Shown here one piece after another: positions 1-11,750 of a DNA stretch of 64,000 nt. Source of the DNA: Vitis vinifera (lineage: Eukaryota; Streptophyta; Magnoliopsida; Vitales; Vitaceae); assembly GCF_030704535.1 (NCBI RefSeq), contig NC_081813.1, positions 6,572,501-6,636,500 of the forward strand. Reading direction: 5' to 3'. The notes beneath the pieces were generated by a model that saw nothing but the letters and a program-made list of their open reading frames with translations, did no database searches and was not told where the DNA came from. Within the stretch, counting starts at the first letter, position 1. Each line of letters opens with the position of its first letter. Both the position numbers and the translations under genes were made by a program.

Positions 1-1680
1 AAATGAATTTCGTCCATATGATATTTGTGACAAGAATGAGCAAACGACAAAGGGATTGTTAAAGGAGAAAAAAAGCATTTATTGGATGAAATATAATTGG
101 ATTCATCCAATTGGGGAATTTTTTTTTTTTTTCCATTAAGCTTGATGGCAATAACTCATCCCTTCTTTAATGAAACCACAACTCTTAGCTCCAATGATAG
201 GAAAAAAAAAATCAAATTTGTTAAAAGTTTGGATGCTATATGCAATGAAGCCCAAAGATATAACGAGAGATTAATATTATTCCTTAACAATTATTTGGTT
301 GAGTTAGCACCATGGATGAGTTCAATTTTTTTAATTATTTGCCTAATGTATCTTATACCCATTCATAATTGAAAAATACTAGATGCCTTACTACTTTATC
401 ACTATTTTCATATCTTTACTATATGATAATCATTTTTGTCACCTCACTTATTACAAGTGATAATAAGTAATAATTAAATGTTAAAATCGCTTTTTATGGC
501 CCTTGTTAAGTGAATAAAATTAATCAAAAAACAAGACCTTGTTTGAAAACTTGTTTTTAAAAACAATTTTATGTTTTCTGGATTTGAAAACATGTTTGAT
601 AATTTCTTGATGGAAAATAGTTTTTTAAGAATTAATTCTAAAAACAAGGTGTTTTTTAAAATGTATTTCAATTGTTTTTTGTTTTTATGATTTATTTTAA
701 AAATAATTATTCAAATATAAAAAAAAAAGGTATTAAATGAAAAAATTATTTAGAAAATTTTGAGTTTTTAAATTTTTATTCTAAAAAAATTATAACTTGT
801 TTTCAAATATTTATAAAAATTACGATGTTGTTTAATAAATGTTTTTTAAAACAATTCTTTGATGTTTTATAAAACAAAAACATGTATAATTATTTTTTTA
901 AACAACTCTCATAAAACATATGAAAACAATATAAAGCAATTAAAAAACATTTTTTGAAAATATCTCTGTTTTATATTTTTAAGAACCAAAAATAAATACA
1001 GATTATAATTAACAAATGTATTTTCCTTGCTTTTTTGTTTCAAATAATAGAAAATTGTTATTGAAAATAGTTTTCAAACACAACGAGAATTATGTTTCAA
1101 AACATTTCCAAACAATTACTAAACAAAACCAAGAATTATTTTTCAAAACATTTCCAAACAAAACCACCCAACCCTCTCTTTCTTGATGGGACCAACCCTC
1201 TTGCCTTTCTGCTATTGTTTTTGCTTTCTTGTTTCTTTTATTTATTGATTTGGTAGGGACTTGGGAGAACAGTTGATTTGAAGCATAAATTTAAAAAATT
1301 GGTTCTCCAATTGAAGCACTTCAAAGTTCAAACTGATTTGTTTTTCAAAATCAAACTGAGAAGAAATAAAAACATAAGACATTGAAAGCAACAACCAAGA
1401 TTCTTCAAGTAAAATCCTATTTTCACTTTCATATTGAACACAAGCTATAAAATCTTTAATGGTATACAAAATAACATGATCAATAAAAAGAATCAAAAGA
1501 AATGGCTCAGATTTCATCCTAGATCTCATAATTAAGATTTTGCTGAAAATGGAGGCAAGAAAGGATGATAACTACACTGTAACCCACAAAACTATTCACA
1601 CTGAAATCTATGCAAATCAAATCCCATCTCCCAAACAAGCTCCAAAATTACATAAAAGCAGACACTGTGCACTCCTTGGT
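1..1680. other. gene-free AT-rich DNA with foldback repeat
   Basis: No coding exon is recognisable. From about 535 to 1160 the DNA consists of interleaved arms such as AAAACAATTTT and its complements, resembling the larger foldback MITE family seen again at 4.36-4.68, 21.53-21.89, 56.2-56.42, 58.09-58.39 and 61.64-61.93 kb. The last 150 bases may be 3' UTR or downstream flank of the minus-strand gene that ends at 1681. Confidence 0.5.
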
Positions 1681-2454
1681 TTATTTAGAAGCTGAAGAAG
1701 AAGATGAAGAAGAAGAAGAAGAAGAAGAAAAAGAAGAAGCAGATGAACAGTAGTTGAACCCATACCAAATCCCACCGGGAAGAAAAGCTCTGAAATAGAA
1801 TGTTACAGGCTTTGAATAGTAGCCGAAGATCTTCACAGTGTCTGGCTTCCAACCGTCCCGGCCAGTTCTATACAGATATACATAGCAGATCTGGTGGGTG
1901 CATGGTCCCTTCACCCGGAAAGAGTCAGCAGAACACCTCTCAAAGGTACTGCTCCATGGATCATCCAGTCTGGGTGCATACACCTGATCACATCAAAATA
2001 ATTATTATAAAAACTGGAAAATTTTGAAAAATAAAAGATACCCATTAATCAGAAGCTGTTCTTCTGAAATGGGTTCGAATTAAATTGCAAATTAACCGAC
2101 GAATTAATTGAATAATCTTACCTGAATTCCATAAGCATCACCAAATGCTAGGCTGATGTGGTCACGTGTGGCTGAGATGGATGAACAGCTTGTTGATATG
2201 GTGACCGTGTAAACACAGCTCCCCTCATTCTTAAAACAGTAAGTAAGAAAATAAATTTTATAGAGGGACGAGAAAAATGAAAATTTTCTAGGGAAAATCT
2301 GCAGAATTTTCTACAGAATGTGTCGTACCTGGGTGGTGTCGTTGTTGATCTTGAAAGAAGCAAAGGACTGGGGCTGTGAAATGATAGGTTCAGCATGAGA
2401 GAGCACGTAGATGCAGGCAAAGCAGAGAAGATAATGGACTGCTTTGATCAACAT
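1681..2454 (-). CDS. ATS3-like embryo-specific protein, PLAT/LH2 domain
   Basis: Minus-strand gene of three exons: 2454-2329, 2229-2122 and 1983-1681. All borders are GT-AG and phase 0, giving 42+36+100 codons (178 aa plus stop). Residues 1-22 form a hydrophobic signal peptide beginning MLIKAVHYLLCF, so the product is probably secreted. The rest matches plant embryo-specific protein 3 (ATS3, PLAT/LH2 superfamily): a Cys-containing first strand SCVYTVTISTSC, then ISLAFGDAYG, YAPRLDD, FERCS, CTHQICYVYLYR, DGWKPDTVKI and a terminal GIWYGFNYC. Family length is close to 190 aa. After the last conserved Cys the protein ends in a run of Ser closed by Ala-Ser-Lys, encoded by a trinucleotide microsatellite. 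ATS3 was described as seed/embryo expressed; its biochemical role is not established. The family call is firm; expression is not visible here. Confidence 0.9.
1690..1741 (+). repeat. (GAA)n-type microsatellite coding a poly-Ser tail
   Basis: Imperfect GAA/GAT trinucleotide run on the plus strand. Read on the minus strand it supplies the serine codons at the C-terminus of the ATS3-like protein, beyond the PLAT domain, so length changes would alter only the tail. Confidence 0.85.
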
Positions 2455-2512
2455 TTTCTAGGAAAATGCTATACACTTTACAGAGAATAATGGTGAGGAC
2501 AATCTGGCCTGA

Positions 2513-2520
2513 GTTATATG
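2513..2520 (-). promoter_or_regulatory. probable TATA box of the ATS3-like gene
   Basis: The minus strand reads TCATATAA about 60 bases upstream of the ATG at 2454, a usual distance for a plant TATA box with a short leader of roughly 30 bases. Assigned by position and sequence only. Confidence 0.45.
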
Positions 2521-2524
2521 AAGC

Positions 2525-4895
2525 CTCTTCAATACCAAGAAAAGAAAAGGGCATACCAGTCTTTTCCATTTTGTGTAGTGGGGTCTGCAGTGATGACCAT
2601 TGAGAATGCCAAACACCCCAAAGAAAATTTAGTAAAAAAATTATTATTTCATAAAAATGAGATTAAATTCTCTTAATAATAATTTTTTTAACTTATATTA
2701 AAAAAATAATCCAAACATATTAATAAATAAAAATAAAATCGATTTCTTGTTTTAATTTTTTATTTTAATATTATTTCGAATATGACTTTAATGATATAAA
2801 AGTAAAACCAATCAATTATTTTTATACTACATTTACGATATTGTGAAATCAACATTTTTAACACCTAATAAAACAAAAATAGAAAAAAACATGCAAAAAA
2901 AAAAAACAAAATACTCCAATGATTTTATTGTACATATCATACCTTACTATCAATAATCCGATAAAAAAAATGATTAAAGTACAATTAAATTCACGTTATT
3001 TTTTCTCTCCTCATCTTGTTACTATTAATTAGACTGCACATACCGGTAGAAAATAAAATAAAATAAATTTTTTTAATGTGGTTCGATGATCAATATAATA
3101 TCTATGTTCACGAAGTATATCAACACTCAACAATTTACTAATTAAAACAAAAGAAAAGAGTTATAAGAGAAAAATTTTTAAAAAAGTCTCTCAATTGCAA
3201 TTGTATTATAAAAATATTTATAAACATACAAAATATTAAATATATAATAGGAGCAAATCCGTTAATCAACATATAATTTTTTTTTTTCAGGAAGTGTGAA
3301 TTGATTTGGTAGTTTGATTCTCTAAAGCTCACCGGAGAGCTCGATCAAGCTGCTCGAACCCTAACATCATGAACAAAGCGCAATAAAAGTTATTTAAGTT
3401 TCACAATCCAATACTTACCGTCATGATTTCTTTTACTTATTATAGCTTGTATTTTATTCTAAATTTGCTAATAAAAGAGAGAAATTATTGAGATGACAAT
3501 GTGATACTTAGTATTACAACTAATCAAATAAATATTAAGAAGAATGGGGTTAGATAATATCAAAATAGGTTGAAGAGAAAGTAGAAGAGAGAGGTGATGA
3601 GTGGTTGGCTTGATGGGAGAAGACAAAATTCGGTGACGATTTGGAAGAGTCGAGAAGAGTGGGGGATGGAGGCGGTGGTGCATGCAATGGAGAAGGCGCC
3701 ATGAAACTACACCTGGGCCTTTCTGGCGCTTTCACACGTCACCTTCTCTTCATTTACTAAATTTAGTTTTTCCCACTTACTCCATATTTTTAATAATAAA
3801 TCTTTATCATTTTAAAAACAAAAATAGAATCATTTATTCCCTCAAATTCTTTGATTATGCTTATTGCAATTTCATAATCACAACATCCAATTTATTTTGT
3901 TTTTCTTTTATTTTTAGAAAATAAATGACGTGTAATAAAATTATCCTTTTCTTCACTTCTTTATTTGAAAATAATTTTACTCTTATCTTAATATTCCTTT
4001 TAAAACAACCATTTTTTCATATTAAAATATCTAATTTTCTTATTTTTTTACATTAAATTTTAATAAAAGTTTTATTAATTACCATCAACAAAGCAAATGA
4101 AGATTTATAAAAATAAAATATAAAATATGAAAATAAACATAAAATTAAAAATAAGTTCAAATTATAGAAGATATTAGTTTTTGCCCAATATTCATTATTT
4201 AATAATAATAAATATGAAAGTACAATAAAATTAAAAAAATAAAAGTAAATTTGGAAGTACAAATAAATTAAAAAGGTAACAAAAATATAGGTTTTTATTC
4301 AAAATTCGTCATCATGTGAATAGTAGAATAATAAAAAATAAAAGTCAAAACTTGTAGAATTCCCAAAAAAAAAAAACTTTTGAGAACATATTCTTTTTGT
4401 TTCTTTTTTTATTTTTATAAAAGAACAAAAAAAACTAGAAAAATAAATTTAACAATCAAAATTTTTATTATTTTCACTTATTTTTTAAGAGTTATTTTTA
4501 AAAATTATTATGCAAACATGGAAAATAATTAAAAATAAAACATTAGATATAAAAATTATTCTTAAAATATATTTAAAAATATTAAAATTATTTTATGTTT
4601 CCAAATAAACTTTTATTATACAAAATAACAATTTTTAAAAATTATTCTAAAAAATTGTTTTTGAAAATAGTTATACCCTAATTCTCCAAAAGGATCAATT
4701 AATTCCTTGAACAGGTAAAGAACTTCACCATTGAACAAAAAAACAGATGACACAAAAATAAGGCAAAGGGGGGATTATGTAAGTCTAAAGAGAAGATGAA
4801 TGAAATTCTTTAAATAAACAAGGGGCATCTAAGCCATGCAATCCCACACTATAAATTTGGTTGTAACTTACTATAAAAATCTGAATAAAATGTAT
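2525..4895. other. gene-free AT-rich spacer with foldback repeat
   Basis: Mostly A/T homopolymer-rich DNA. A less AT-rich island at 3590-3750 contains a short minus-strand open frame starting MAPSPLHAPPPPSPT, without recognisable domain or splice partners, so I do not call it a gene. From about 4360 to 4680 lies a copy of the large foldback MITE-like family. The last 100-150 bases are presumably the RPC6 3' UTR. Confidence 0.5.
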
Positions 4896-5615
4896 CTAAA
4901 AATCCAACCACTTGGCGTAGTAGGCACAGGACTTTGGCGAGATAATGCCATCTGGTGTGCACTGAGTTATCCGAGGACAAACTCCACATGGAATTGAAGC
5001 CATGGCACCTATTTTTGGACCCCCTCCTCCAAGGCCTCCCTTATTTGTGCATCTATAACAAACTGCCCCAATTGGAATAGAAGAAAATTCCCCAGAACCA
5101 GAACTTCTCACTTCCATAATCTCATTGTCCAATACCAAAGCCCTCAATATCTCTGCAATTTGTTGGGTAGAGCATTCTGTAGCACAGAGACCTGTCTTAT
5201 TTATTGACTCTGAAATTCCCTCTGCTGTAGCAACCTTCAGCTTAGATAAGACCTTTACGCATGTCTCTTTAAGAATCTTTATGTATTCTGTATCAAGGTT
5301 CCCCTCCACATACCATGCACCACCAGTAAGTTCTTTTGATGGTTCAAACTCTACTGCCATGTAGTGTTTTCTCCCCTTGCTTTGGATGTTCACTACCTCT
5401 TTTATTAATTTCTTGACTTGGAGTGCCTTGAGGGACTTAGTGACCACATTGTCAGGGAGGTTTGTTTCTCGTTTCATGTCTCGCGTCCAGATTCCCATGT
5501 CTTCTTTACTTCGTATCAGATCATAAAGAACGCGCTCAGCATCTAACAGAGGTTGAGAGGCTGCATTTGTGTCTGGCCGTTTCCTTTTAAGTGATAATCC
5601 TTGTGACCGGCTCAT
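4896..5615 (-). CDS. DNA-directed RNA polymerase III subunit RPC6 (C34)
   Basis: Uninterrupted 239-aa frame on the minus strand. RPC6 (yeast C34, human POLR3F/RPC39) is a winged-helix subunit of the nuclear Pol III heterotrimer that helps form the pre-initiation complex on tRNA and 5S genes. The N-terminal half shows the first winged helix (LLDAERVLYDLIRSKEDMGI, then LKALQVKKLIKEV). A second follows around residues 105-170. The C-terminus carries the family Fe-S type cysteine set: C210, C213, C219 and C230 within PCGVCPRITQC and ISPKSCAYYAKW. Plant members are shorter than the roughly 316-aa human protein, so this looks full length. The ATG at 5615 lies 2 bases after a splice-acceptor-like TTACAG (5618-5620), implying that nearly all of the 5' UTR is on an upstream exon, most likely at about 10.24-10.33 kb. 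Confidence 0.94.
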   Translation of the reverse strand: MSRSQGLSLKRKRPDTNAASQPLLDAERVLYDLIRSKEDMGIWTRDMKRETNLPDNVVTKSLKALQVKKLIKEVVNIQSKGRKHYMAVEFEPSKELTGGAWYVEGNLDTEYIKILKETCVKVLSKLKVATAEGISESINKTGLCATECSTQQIAEILRALVLDNEIMEVRSSGSGEFSSIPIGAVCYRCTNKGGLGGGGPKIGAMASIPCGVCPRITQCTPDGIISPKSCAYYAKWLDF

Positions 5616-5778
5616 TCCTGTAATAGATCAAATTATAATAAGAAGAATAATATGATAAAATGCATAAAACCATATAAACCATATTCTCATGGGTGGAATG
5701 GAAATTCAATTTCTTAACCGGCTGTGATTAGGTCATACATGGCCATGTGCATTAACATGTAAATTAAAAAAGCAAACA

Positions 5779-5804
5779 GAGGAGAGAGAGAGAGAGAGGA
5801 GCGA
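5779..5804 (+). repeat. GA microsatellite
   Basis: Short GA dinucleotide run in the inferred RPC6 leader intron, directly beside the LINE 3' end. Confidence 0.8.
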
Positions 5805-5844
5805 TCAAGTTCTACCTTTATACTACTACCAACTCATATTAGCA

Positions 5845-7925
5845 TTTTTGTTTTTTCATAAACAAAAACAGCATCTATTATGGAGCACCAAAGAAAAGGG
5901 GCGCACCCCTATGTATACAGGTAATATACACAAAATAATAAAACAATAAATACCATTAGGCAAATACAAGAAACAACCTTCAAACAAACCAAAACCACCT
6001 CTAGAGTATTCCACCACCCATCCAATGCCTGAATTTTCTTAGAACGATCTTTCTCCACACACTCTCACACTCAAGAGCAAACCTCCACAACCATTTGCCT
6101 AGTAATGCCCGATTAAGGGCCTCGTATCTTCTAATTTCCAAACCTCCATATTTTCATCCTTACAAACATTCTACCTCATTCGATGCATTGTTTTTCAGTC
6201 CCAAAGATTTCCCCACAAAAAATCTCTCTGAGTTCTTTCTAATTTGCTCCCCATTTTTTAAGGATTTAAAATAGGACAAGAAATAGATTGGAGGGCTCAA
6301 GAGAGTGCTCTTTATAAGAACTAATCTTCCTACCTAGGGTAAGTATTACTCCATCTAAGAGGTCAATCTCCTTTAGAATCTCTCCTTTATAGCATCCCAC
6401 CCTGCACAAGACTTATGAGATGCTTCCAAAGGCAAACCAAGATAAGAAGCAAGAAGCCTCCCCACCTTACACCCAAACAACGACACCAATCTGCCCTCTT
6501 CCTCTACTTTTCCCACTGGCATAAATTCACTTTTGTGCATGTTTATTTTCAAACCTAACACAACCTCAAAAAGCATTACGATCCACTTTTAGTAGATCCT
6601 TGTCAGCCTCATAAAAGAGAAGAGTATTATTTACAAACAAAAGGTAGGAGACATACATTCTTTCTTCCCCTCTACCCCCAACCCTGAAGCCATTAATGAA
6701 TCCTCCTTTTTCAGCCTTGGATATTAGAAAACTATGGTCTTCTGTGACTATCAAAAATAGATAGGGTGAAAAAGGATCGCCCCCCAGCAAGCCTTTTGTA
6801 GTCTAGAATCTGTGGGGGTACCATTGACTAGAACTAACATCCTCATAGTGGATATGCAAAAGTGTATCCACTTTCTCACCAAAACCCATCTTTTCCAAAA
6901 GTGAAAGGAGAAACTTCCAATTCGGATGGCCATATGCTTTTTCTATGTCCAATTTACCAACTAAACCTGTCTTGGAGCTTCTTTTCCTTGAGTTAACGAC
7001 CTGATTTGGAATCAGAACTGCATCAAGGATCTGTCTACCTCTCACAATAGCATTCTGGTTTTCTGACACCACCTTTCTAACCATCATTTTCAGCCTATTA
7101 GCTAGAACTTCCACTAAAAGTTTATAAAGATTGCCCACAATACTTATTGGCTTAAAATCCTTAATGTCTTCTGCTCCTCCCTTCTTAAGAATAAGAACAA
7201 AAAATTTAGCATTAGCTACAACAGAATCTTTCAAGTGAAATTCCCCAAATAGTTGCGTCACCTCGCTTCCCACTATGGGCTAGCAAAATCTCCAAAACAT
7301 GAATGAGAAACCACCTGGCCTTTGACGCTTTATCTCCTCCCCACTTTGAAAGAGCTGACAATACCTCTTCCTAGAAAGGGCCCTCTAAACTTTCTCTATC
7401 TGATATTTCAATGCGCTTAAAGAGCTCCACTGCCAAGTTAGGTCCTCTCAATCGAGGATTTTCAAACACAAACTTAAAGTAGGCTAAAATACCATCCTTG
7501 AGCTCCTCCTCTTCTTCCATCCTTGGTCCATTGATTTTGAGGCTACTAATGAAACTGTCATTTCACAATACATTACCCATGTGATGAAATTTTTTTTGTC
7601 GTTATCACCTTTCTTTAACCAAAGAGCCAAGCCATTGATTTCTGTCCCGCTCTGAAAGAGGTCTTACCCTTTCTATCCTGTCCCAATAATTTATCATCTC
7701 CAAAGCAGCTTCCTTCTTGACTGTTACATTGCCGAACGCGTTTTTGTTCCTTTTCTTAAGGTCTTTTTTCAAGGCTAGGAGCTTCTTAACAAGCACAGAA
7801 CTTGGACCGCTCCTCAACTTATACTTTTGCCACCACTCTTTGATCAGATCCCTAAAACCTTCCAACTTTAACCACATATTTTTGAACCCTCTCTCCCCCA
7901 ATTTAGCATATGTGTTTTTGCAAAC
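5845..7925 (-). mobile_element. 5'-truncated L1-type LINE, reverse-transcriptase ORF2 remnant
   Basis: Minus-strand relic of a plant L1-like LINE broken by frameshifts and stops. In element order: the post-endonuclease segment NMWLKLEGF near 7870; RT core pieces at 7270-6800 (including FKPISIVGNLYKLL and KLDIEKAYG); a GGDPFSPYLFLIV-like motif near 6780; the catalytic box near 6640; SYLGLPLEASHK near 6430; and a C-terminal RRYEALNRALLGKW-like stretch near 6110. The endonuclease domain is absent, so it was probably 5'-truncated at insertion. The 3' end is marked by a T-rich run at about 5846-5857 (the poly(A) of the minus strand). The RT catalytic FADD reads FVNN, so it cannot encode an active polymerase. 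It lies inside the inferred RPC6 leader intron. I could not find a convincing target-site duplication. Confidence 0.9.
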
Positions 7926-10240
7926 TACCTAGAAATTTACTAAGTTATACATTATTTTAGCTCCCAAAAGATGATAAAATTAATCTCAGGAAAACCAAGT
8001 GGTTCTATTACACTTAGTGGAGGAGGTTTTTGATTTTTCTGTTCCTAAGAAAAAAAATTGAAAATCTGAGATTCAAAATTTATTTAATTTAATTTGAAAA
8101 ATTTCTCAGCAACCAAAAGCTATCAGGCTATTTGCAGAGATAGCAGGAAACACAAGATTAAAACGAGCTGGTTTAGAAATAGGAGTTACATTCCTTCACA
8201 AAAAAGCAAGATCTAGATGTTTAACTGGGTAGTGATACCAACACTGCAATTTCAATTTTGTTTCTCCTATTTTCAAAACAACAAATGCTGACTTATGTAA
8301 TCCCATTGCCAGTCTATTAGACTCATCCATTTGCATGGTTGTAACAATGTTGTATTACATCAAACAGTTACATCAGAGATGGTTGCCAAAGGCACAAAGG
8401 TCTCAAGATGGATGTTGGCCAATCCTACATTTTAATTATTTCATAGAAGAAGTTGCCAAGTCGCCAATTAACTATTAATTGAAGAAACAAACTCATATGA
8501 GAGTGATTGAATTATTTATTTACCAAAAAAACATCTTCAAAATTCAAAGAAAATATGAATCGAAGTAACTTAAACATAAAAACCATATCACACTGAATTA
8601 AGACCACAAGCAAAATGGAATCTATTGAGTCAACTTGACCCAAACACAAAATCCACACTTCTACCCAAACTTGTATGCATTTGTATGAATCTATAAACTA
8701 ATCCCTATAAAATCAAGAATTTCACAAATAAAAAAATGTGGAAGAGTTTACCTAAAATGAGGATGACTTGTGGGAAGTAGTGGGAACAATGATCAGAGTT
8801 GCTCAGGCCTGAAACAAAGTGAATGGTGGTGCTCAACACAGTACCATTTTATGCGCAGCGATTGTGTTTGGAGCTGCTGAGGGTGGCAGGGCTGGAATGG
8901 TGCTCATGATGGCAAGTTGAAGCTGTGTGGTGGTTTTCTTTGTGAAGCTACTCCTTAAGCACAGTGATGCGGTGGTGGAGCAAGAAATTTAGGTTAGAGA
9001 GGGCAAGGGTTGCAATATGCCCAATAATAAAAATTGACCATAAAACTGTATGATGAACTAGCTTGCATGTTTCAAAGGAGTCCAATATGTGCTTCGCAAC
9101 AGCTGGAAGGAAGAGGCCTGAATTTTCAGAATAGAAGAACAGGTAAGATGAAATTTTCTCCACCATAAAAGGATAATATGCACTCAGATCATATTAATTG
9201 TAGGCCCAAGAATTTTCCTTTTTTATAAGCTAAATCCATAAGGAATTATGAAGAAGGATTGCCCTTGCAAGATAATGGATGTCCAATGGCTGAATCAATT
9301 ATATTTATCATTCCAAATGACCCTTCTGCAAATCTATTTCTTTCTCAAATTCCATTCCAGAATTAGTTAATTTGTTCTAATATTTCCTCATCCAACTGAG
9401 AAATTCTCCATCGTTATCCTTTAAGGCTATAACAGAATCACTCAATTTGTTCTAATACTTCCTCATCCAACTGAGAATTTTCAGAATAGAAGAACAGGTA
9501 AGATGAAAACCCTTTTTTAGTTTTCGCATCATGAGAGAAACGGTACCCCAGTGGTCATTTGGCATTTTCCATGTAGTCCAGAATGAATTCCAAGAATTCA
9601 AATTTTCAAAAATAGCATTGACAGGTTAAAAGCATTGCAAGAAAAACCTAGCCCTCTGTTTGGTTTCAGGAAAATACAGACTTGAAAGAAAACAACATTT
9701 TCATTCCCAAGTTATTTCTCATCTTTTGCTTTCAAAACAGAAAAAAGAAAAGCCCCTCAGCAGTGTCAATTTTAAGTGGCTTTTTTCTGTATGTCAGAAT
9801 CTTCATTGGCCAATAATGACTATTTTCATATTTTCTTTGCATCCAAACTAAATCTGTTTTTATACAAAGGAAACATTCCCAAATAGCAAAGACCGTTAAT
9901 TGAACAAAAATTTCAGCGTGAGCAGTAATCCAAACTGGCAGTAGTTCCACGGCTGTTCAAAGAGAAATCCCAGTATTTTAAAACTTACGGCAATAGCATT
10001 CCCAATTTATAAAGCACTGAAAGTGAAATCCGACCCTCTGTTTGGGTTACCAAGAAAATCAAGAAAAATAAAAGGAAGACACGTTTTGATTACCATCTCT
10101 ATAGCCCTGGATGGTGAAAAATTTAAGATTCAAACATTTTTTTTTTTTTTTTTTTGTCTCATTATTTTCTTAGCACCCAAACGATTGTATATAATCTAAA
10201 AATCCATTGAACGAATTGGGAATAGAGATTGGAACTGTAC
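7926..10240. other. non-coding part of the inferred RPC6 leader intron
   Basis: No exon with protein similarity is visible. The segment contains locally duplicated sequence at 9120-9508. A donor-like CATTTTAG/GTAAAC on the minus strand near 8752 could mark an extra leader exon, but nothing else supports it. Confidence 0.4.
9120..9508 (+). repeat. interspersed local direct duplications
   Basis: A 34-base identical sequence starting GAATTTTCAGAATAG occurs at 9120-9153 and 9475-9508. A second, nearly identical unit starting AATTTGTTCTAATA occurs at about 9369 and 9443, adjoining the second copy of the first. This looks like segmental shuffling of a roughly 350-bp stretch. Confidence 0.8.
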
Positions 10241-10335
10241 CTTGGAGGCTTGAACTCAGAGATCGACCGAAACGCAGCGTTTGGAGAAGGACTGAGACAT
10301 GGGGCTTTTCTGCTGCCAGCAAACCCTAAGGCGGG
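10241..10335 (-). other. probable 5' non-coding exon of RPC6
   Basis: On the minus strand this island ends with a good splice donor, GCCTCCAAG/GTACAG (GT at 10240-10239), and is followed by an AT-rich intron-like stretch. The next minus-strand acceptor with a coding exon behind it is at RPC6, 4.6 kb away. It contains a 14-codon upstream ORF (ATG at 10300, stop 10258-10256). The transcript link is inferred; the 5' end is approximate. Confidence 0.55.
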
Positions 10336-10415
10336 TACAAGTTGAGTTCCGGTCGGGTGATAGTGGGCTTAGCTTAGGCCGGCCCAGTTTTGGGTCTATT
10401 GGCGGTCTGTGGGCT
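10321..10415 (-). promoter_or_regulatory. telo-box plus site II promoter (inferred RPC6 promoter)
   Basis: A telo-box AAACCCTAA lies at 10321-10329. Three site II cores (TGGGCC/T) follow at 10364-10369, 10381-10386 (as GGCCCA) and 10410-10415. This pairing is characteristic of plant promoters for ribosome-biogenesis and translation-machinery genes, which suits a Pol III subunit. No TATA box is evident, as usual in this class. Assignment to RPC6 is by position and gene class. Confidence 0.6.
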
Positions 10416-10557
10416 GATTTCTTCTACGTTCTAGCCTCTTTACTATGATTTAGAGCCCGTTCGTCAGAGTCCCAGTGGAATTCGACGCTACTAAACTCGA
10501 CTTCAGCCCAATATGACTTCACTTTAAAGATTTTAATCCACGATTAATAGTTTGGTT

Positions 10558-11750
10558 TACGAGCCCGTTTGGCAGCATTTTCAGAAAATACTTTTAACAT
10601 TAAAAGAAAATTTTGAAAAAAAAATTCAAAGTTTGATAAAATTTAGAAAACATTTTTAAAAAATAGAAAAATCACTTATAAAATTTTAAAAACACTTTTA
10701 AAAAGTTGAAAAATCACTTGTAATTCTCTTTGAAGAAGCACTTTATAAATGATTCTCTCAAAAAACATTTCTAAAGAAAACAATTTAACAAAAAACACTT
10801 AAAATATAAACACTTCTAAATGCGCTCTAAAAGCGTGTTTGGTATTGTTTTAAAAAACATTTCTAATAAAAAACTCTTTTGAAAAAAATCCACATATTTG
10901 ACAAAATTTAAAAAAGAATTACTTAGAGTGTGTTTCATTGTGTTTATATTTAATTATTTTTTGTGGAAGTGTTAAAAATGTTTTTGGGAAAATCACTTAT
11001 CAAGTGCTTCCCAAGAAACACTACAAGTGATTTTTCATTTTTCAACTTTTAAAAGTGTTTTCCAAATTTTGTCAAAAACCTTACTTTTGAAGAAAAATCA
11101 ATACACTTCTAGCATAAAAGGTATTTTTAAGAGCCATATGATAATTTTAGGAAGCGTTTTTACCCTAAAAAAATGTTTGACAATGATATTAAGAAACGTT
11201 TCTACTTCTAATGCTTGAAAGATAAAAAATTTTAAGTATTAGAAATGTTAGAAACGTTTCTTAAAATCACTACCAAATGAATTCACAACATTAGAAAAGA
11301 CTTGTAAAAAGTTAAAAAATTAAGTATAATCCTTATTGGAGAAGCACTTGATAGGTGATTCTCATCCAAATATTTTTAGAAAAACATTTTAATTAAATAG
11401 TTCTTCAAATAGAAATATTTTTGAACACATAGTCAATTTTAGTTTAATAGTGTTTCTACTCGAATTGTTTTAAGTGATAATATTTTATCTTAAAGTGTTT
11501 TTGAGAGAATCACCTATAAAATGTTGCTCTAAAATACACTGTAAGTGATTTTTCAAAATTTTAAAAGCGTTTCTAATTTTTTTAAACTAAAAACACTTCT
11601 TAAAATTATTACCAAATGAAAACTTAGAGTACGTTTAATAATGATTTTAGGAAGTGTTTTTAATATTTCTAATACGTGAAAAATAAAAAATTTCAAGTAT
11701 TAGAAATTGTAAAAATACTTCCTAAAATCACTACCAAATGTATTCTTACT
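10558..11750. repeat. cluster of foldback MITE-like elements
   Basis: At least three imperfect palindromes abut here. One runs from about 10558 to 10825, bounded by GAGCCCGTTTGGCAGC and an AAATGCGCTCT-like end. A second spans 11173-11284 with arms AAGAAACGTTTCTA and TTAGAAACGTTTCTT. A third spans 11626-11746, with arms TTTTAGGAAGTGTTTTTA and TAAAAATACTTCCTAAAA around a central AT-rich loop. The last two belong to the roughly 110-120 bp family also found at 26.0, 55.1 and 60.2 kb. Confidence 0.75.

Noticed and set aside
3550..3735. Pro/Ser-rich minus-strand frame resembling a first exon
   Set aside because: Could be a captured exon, but no continuation exon or family match was found.
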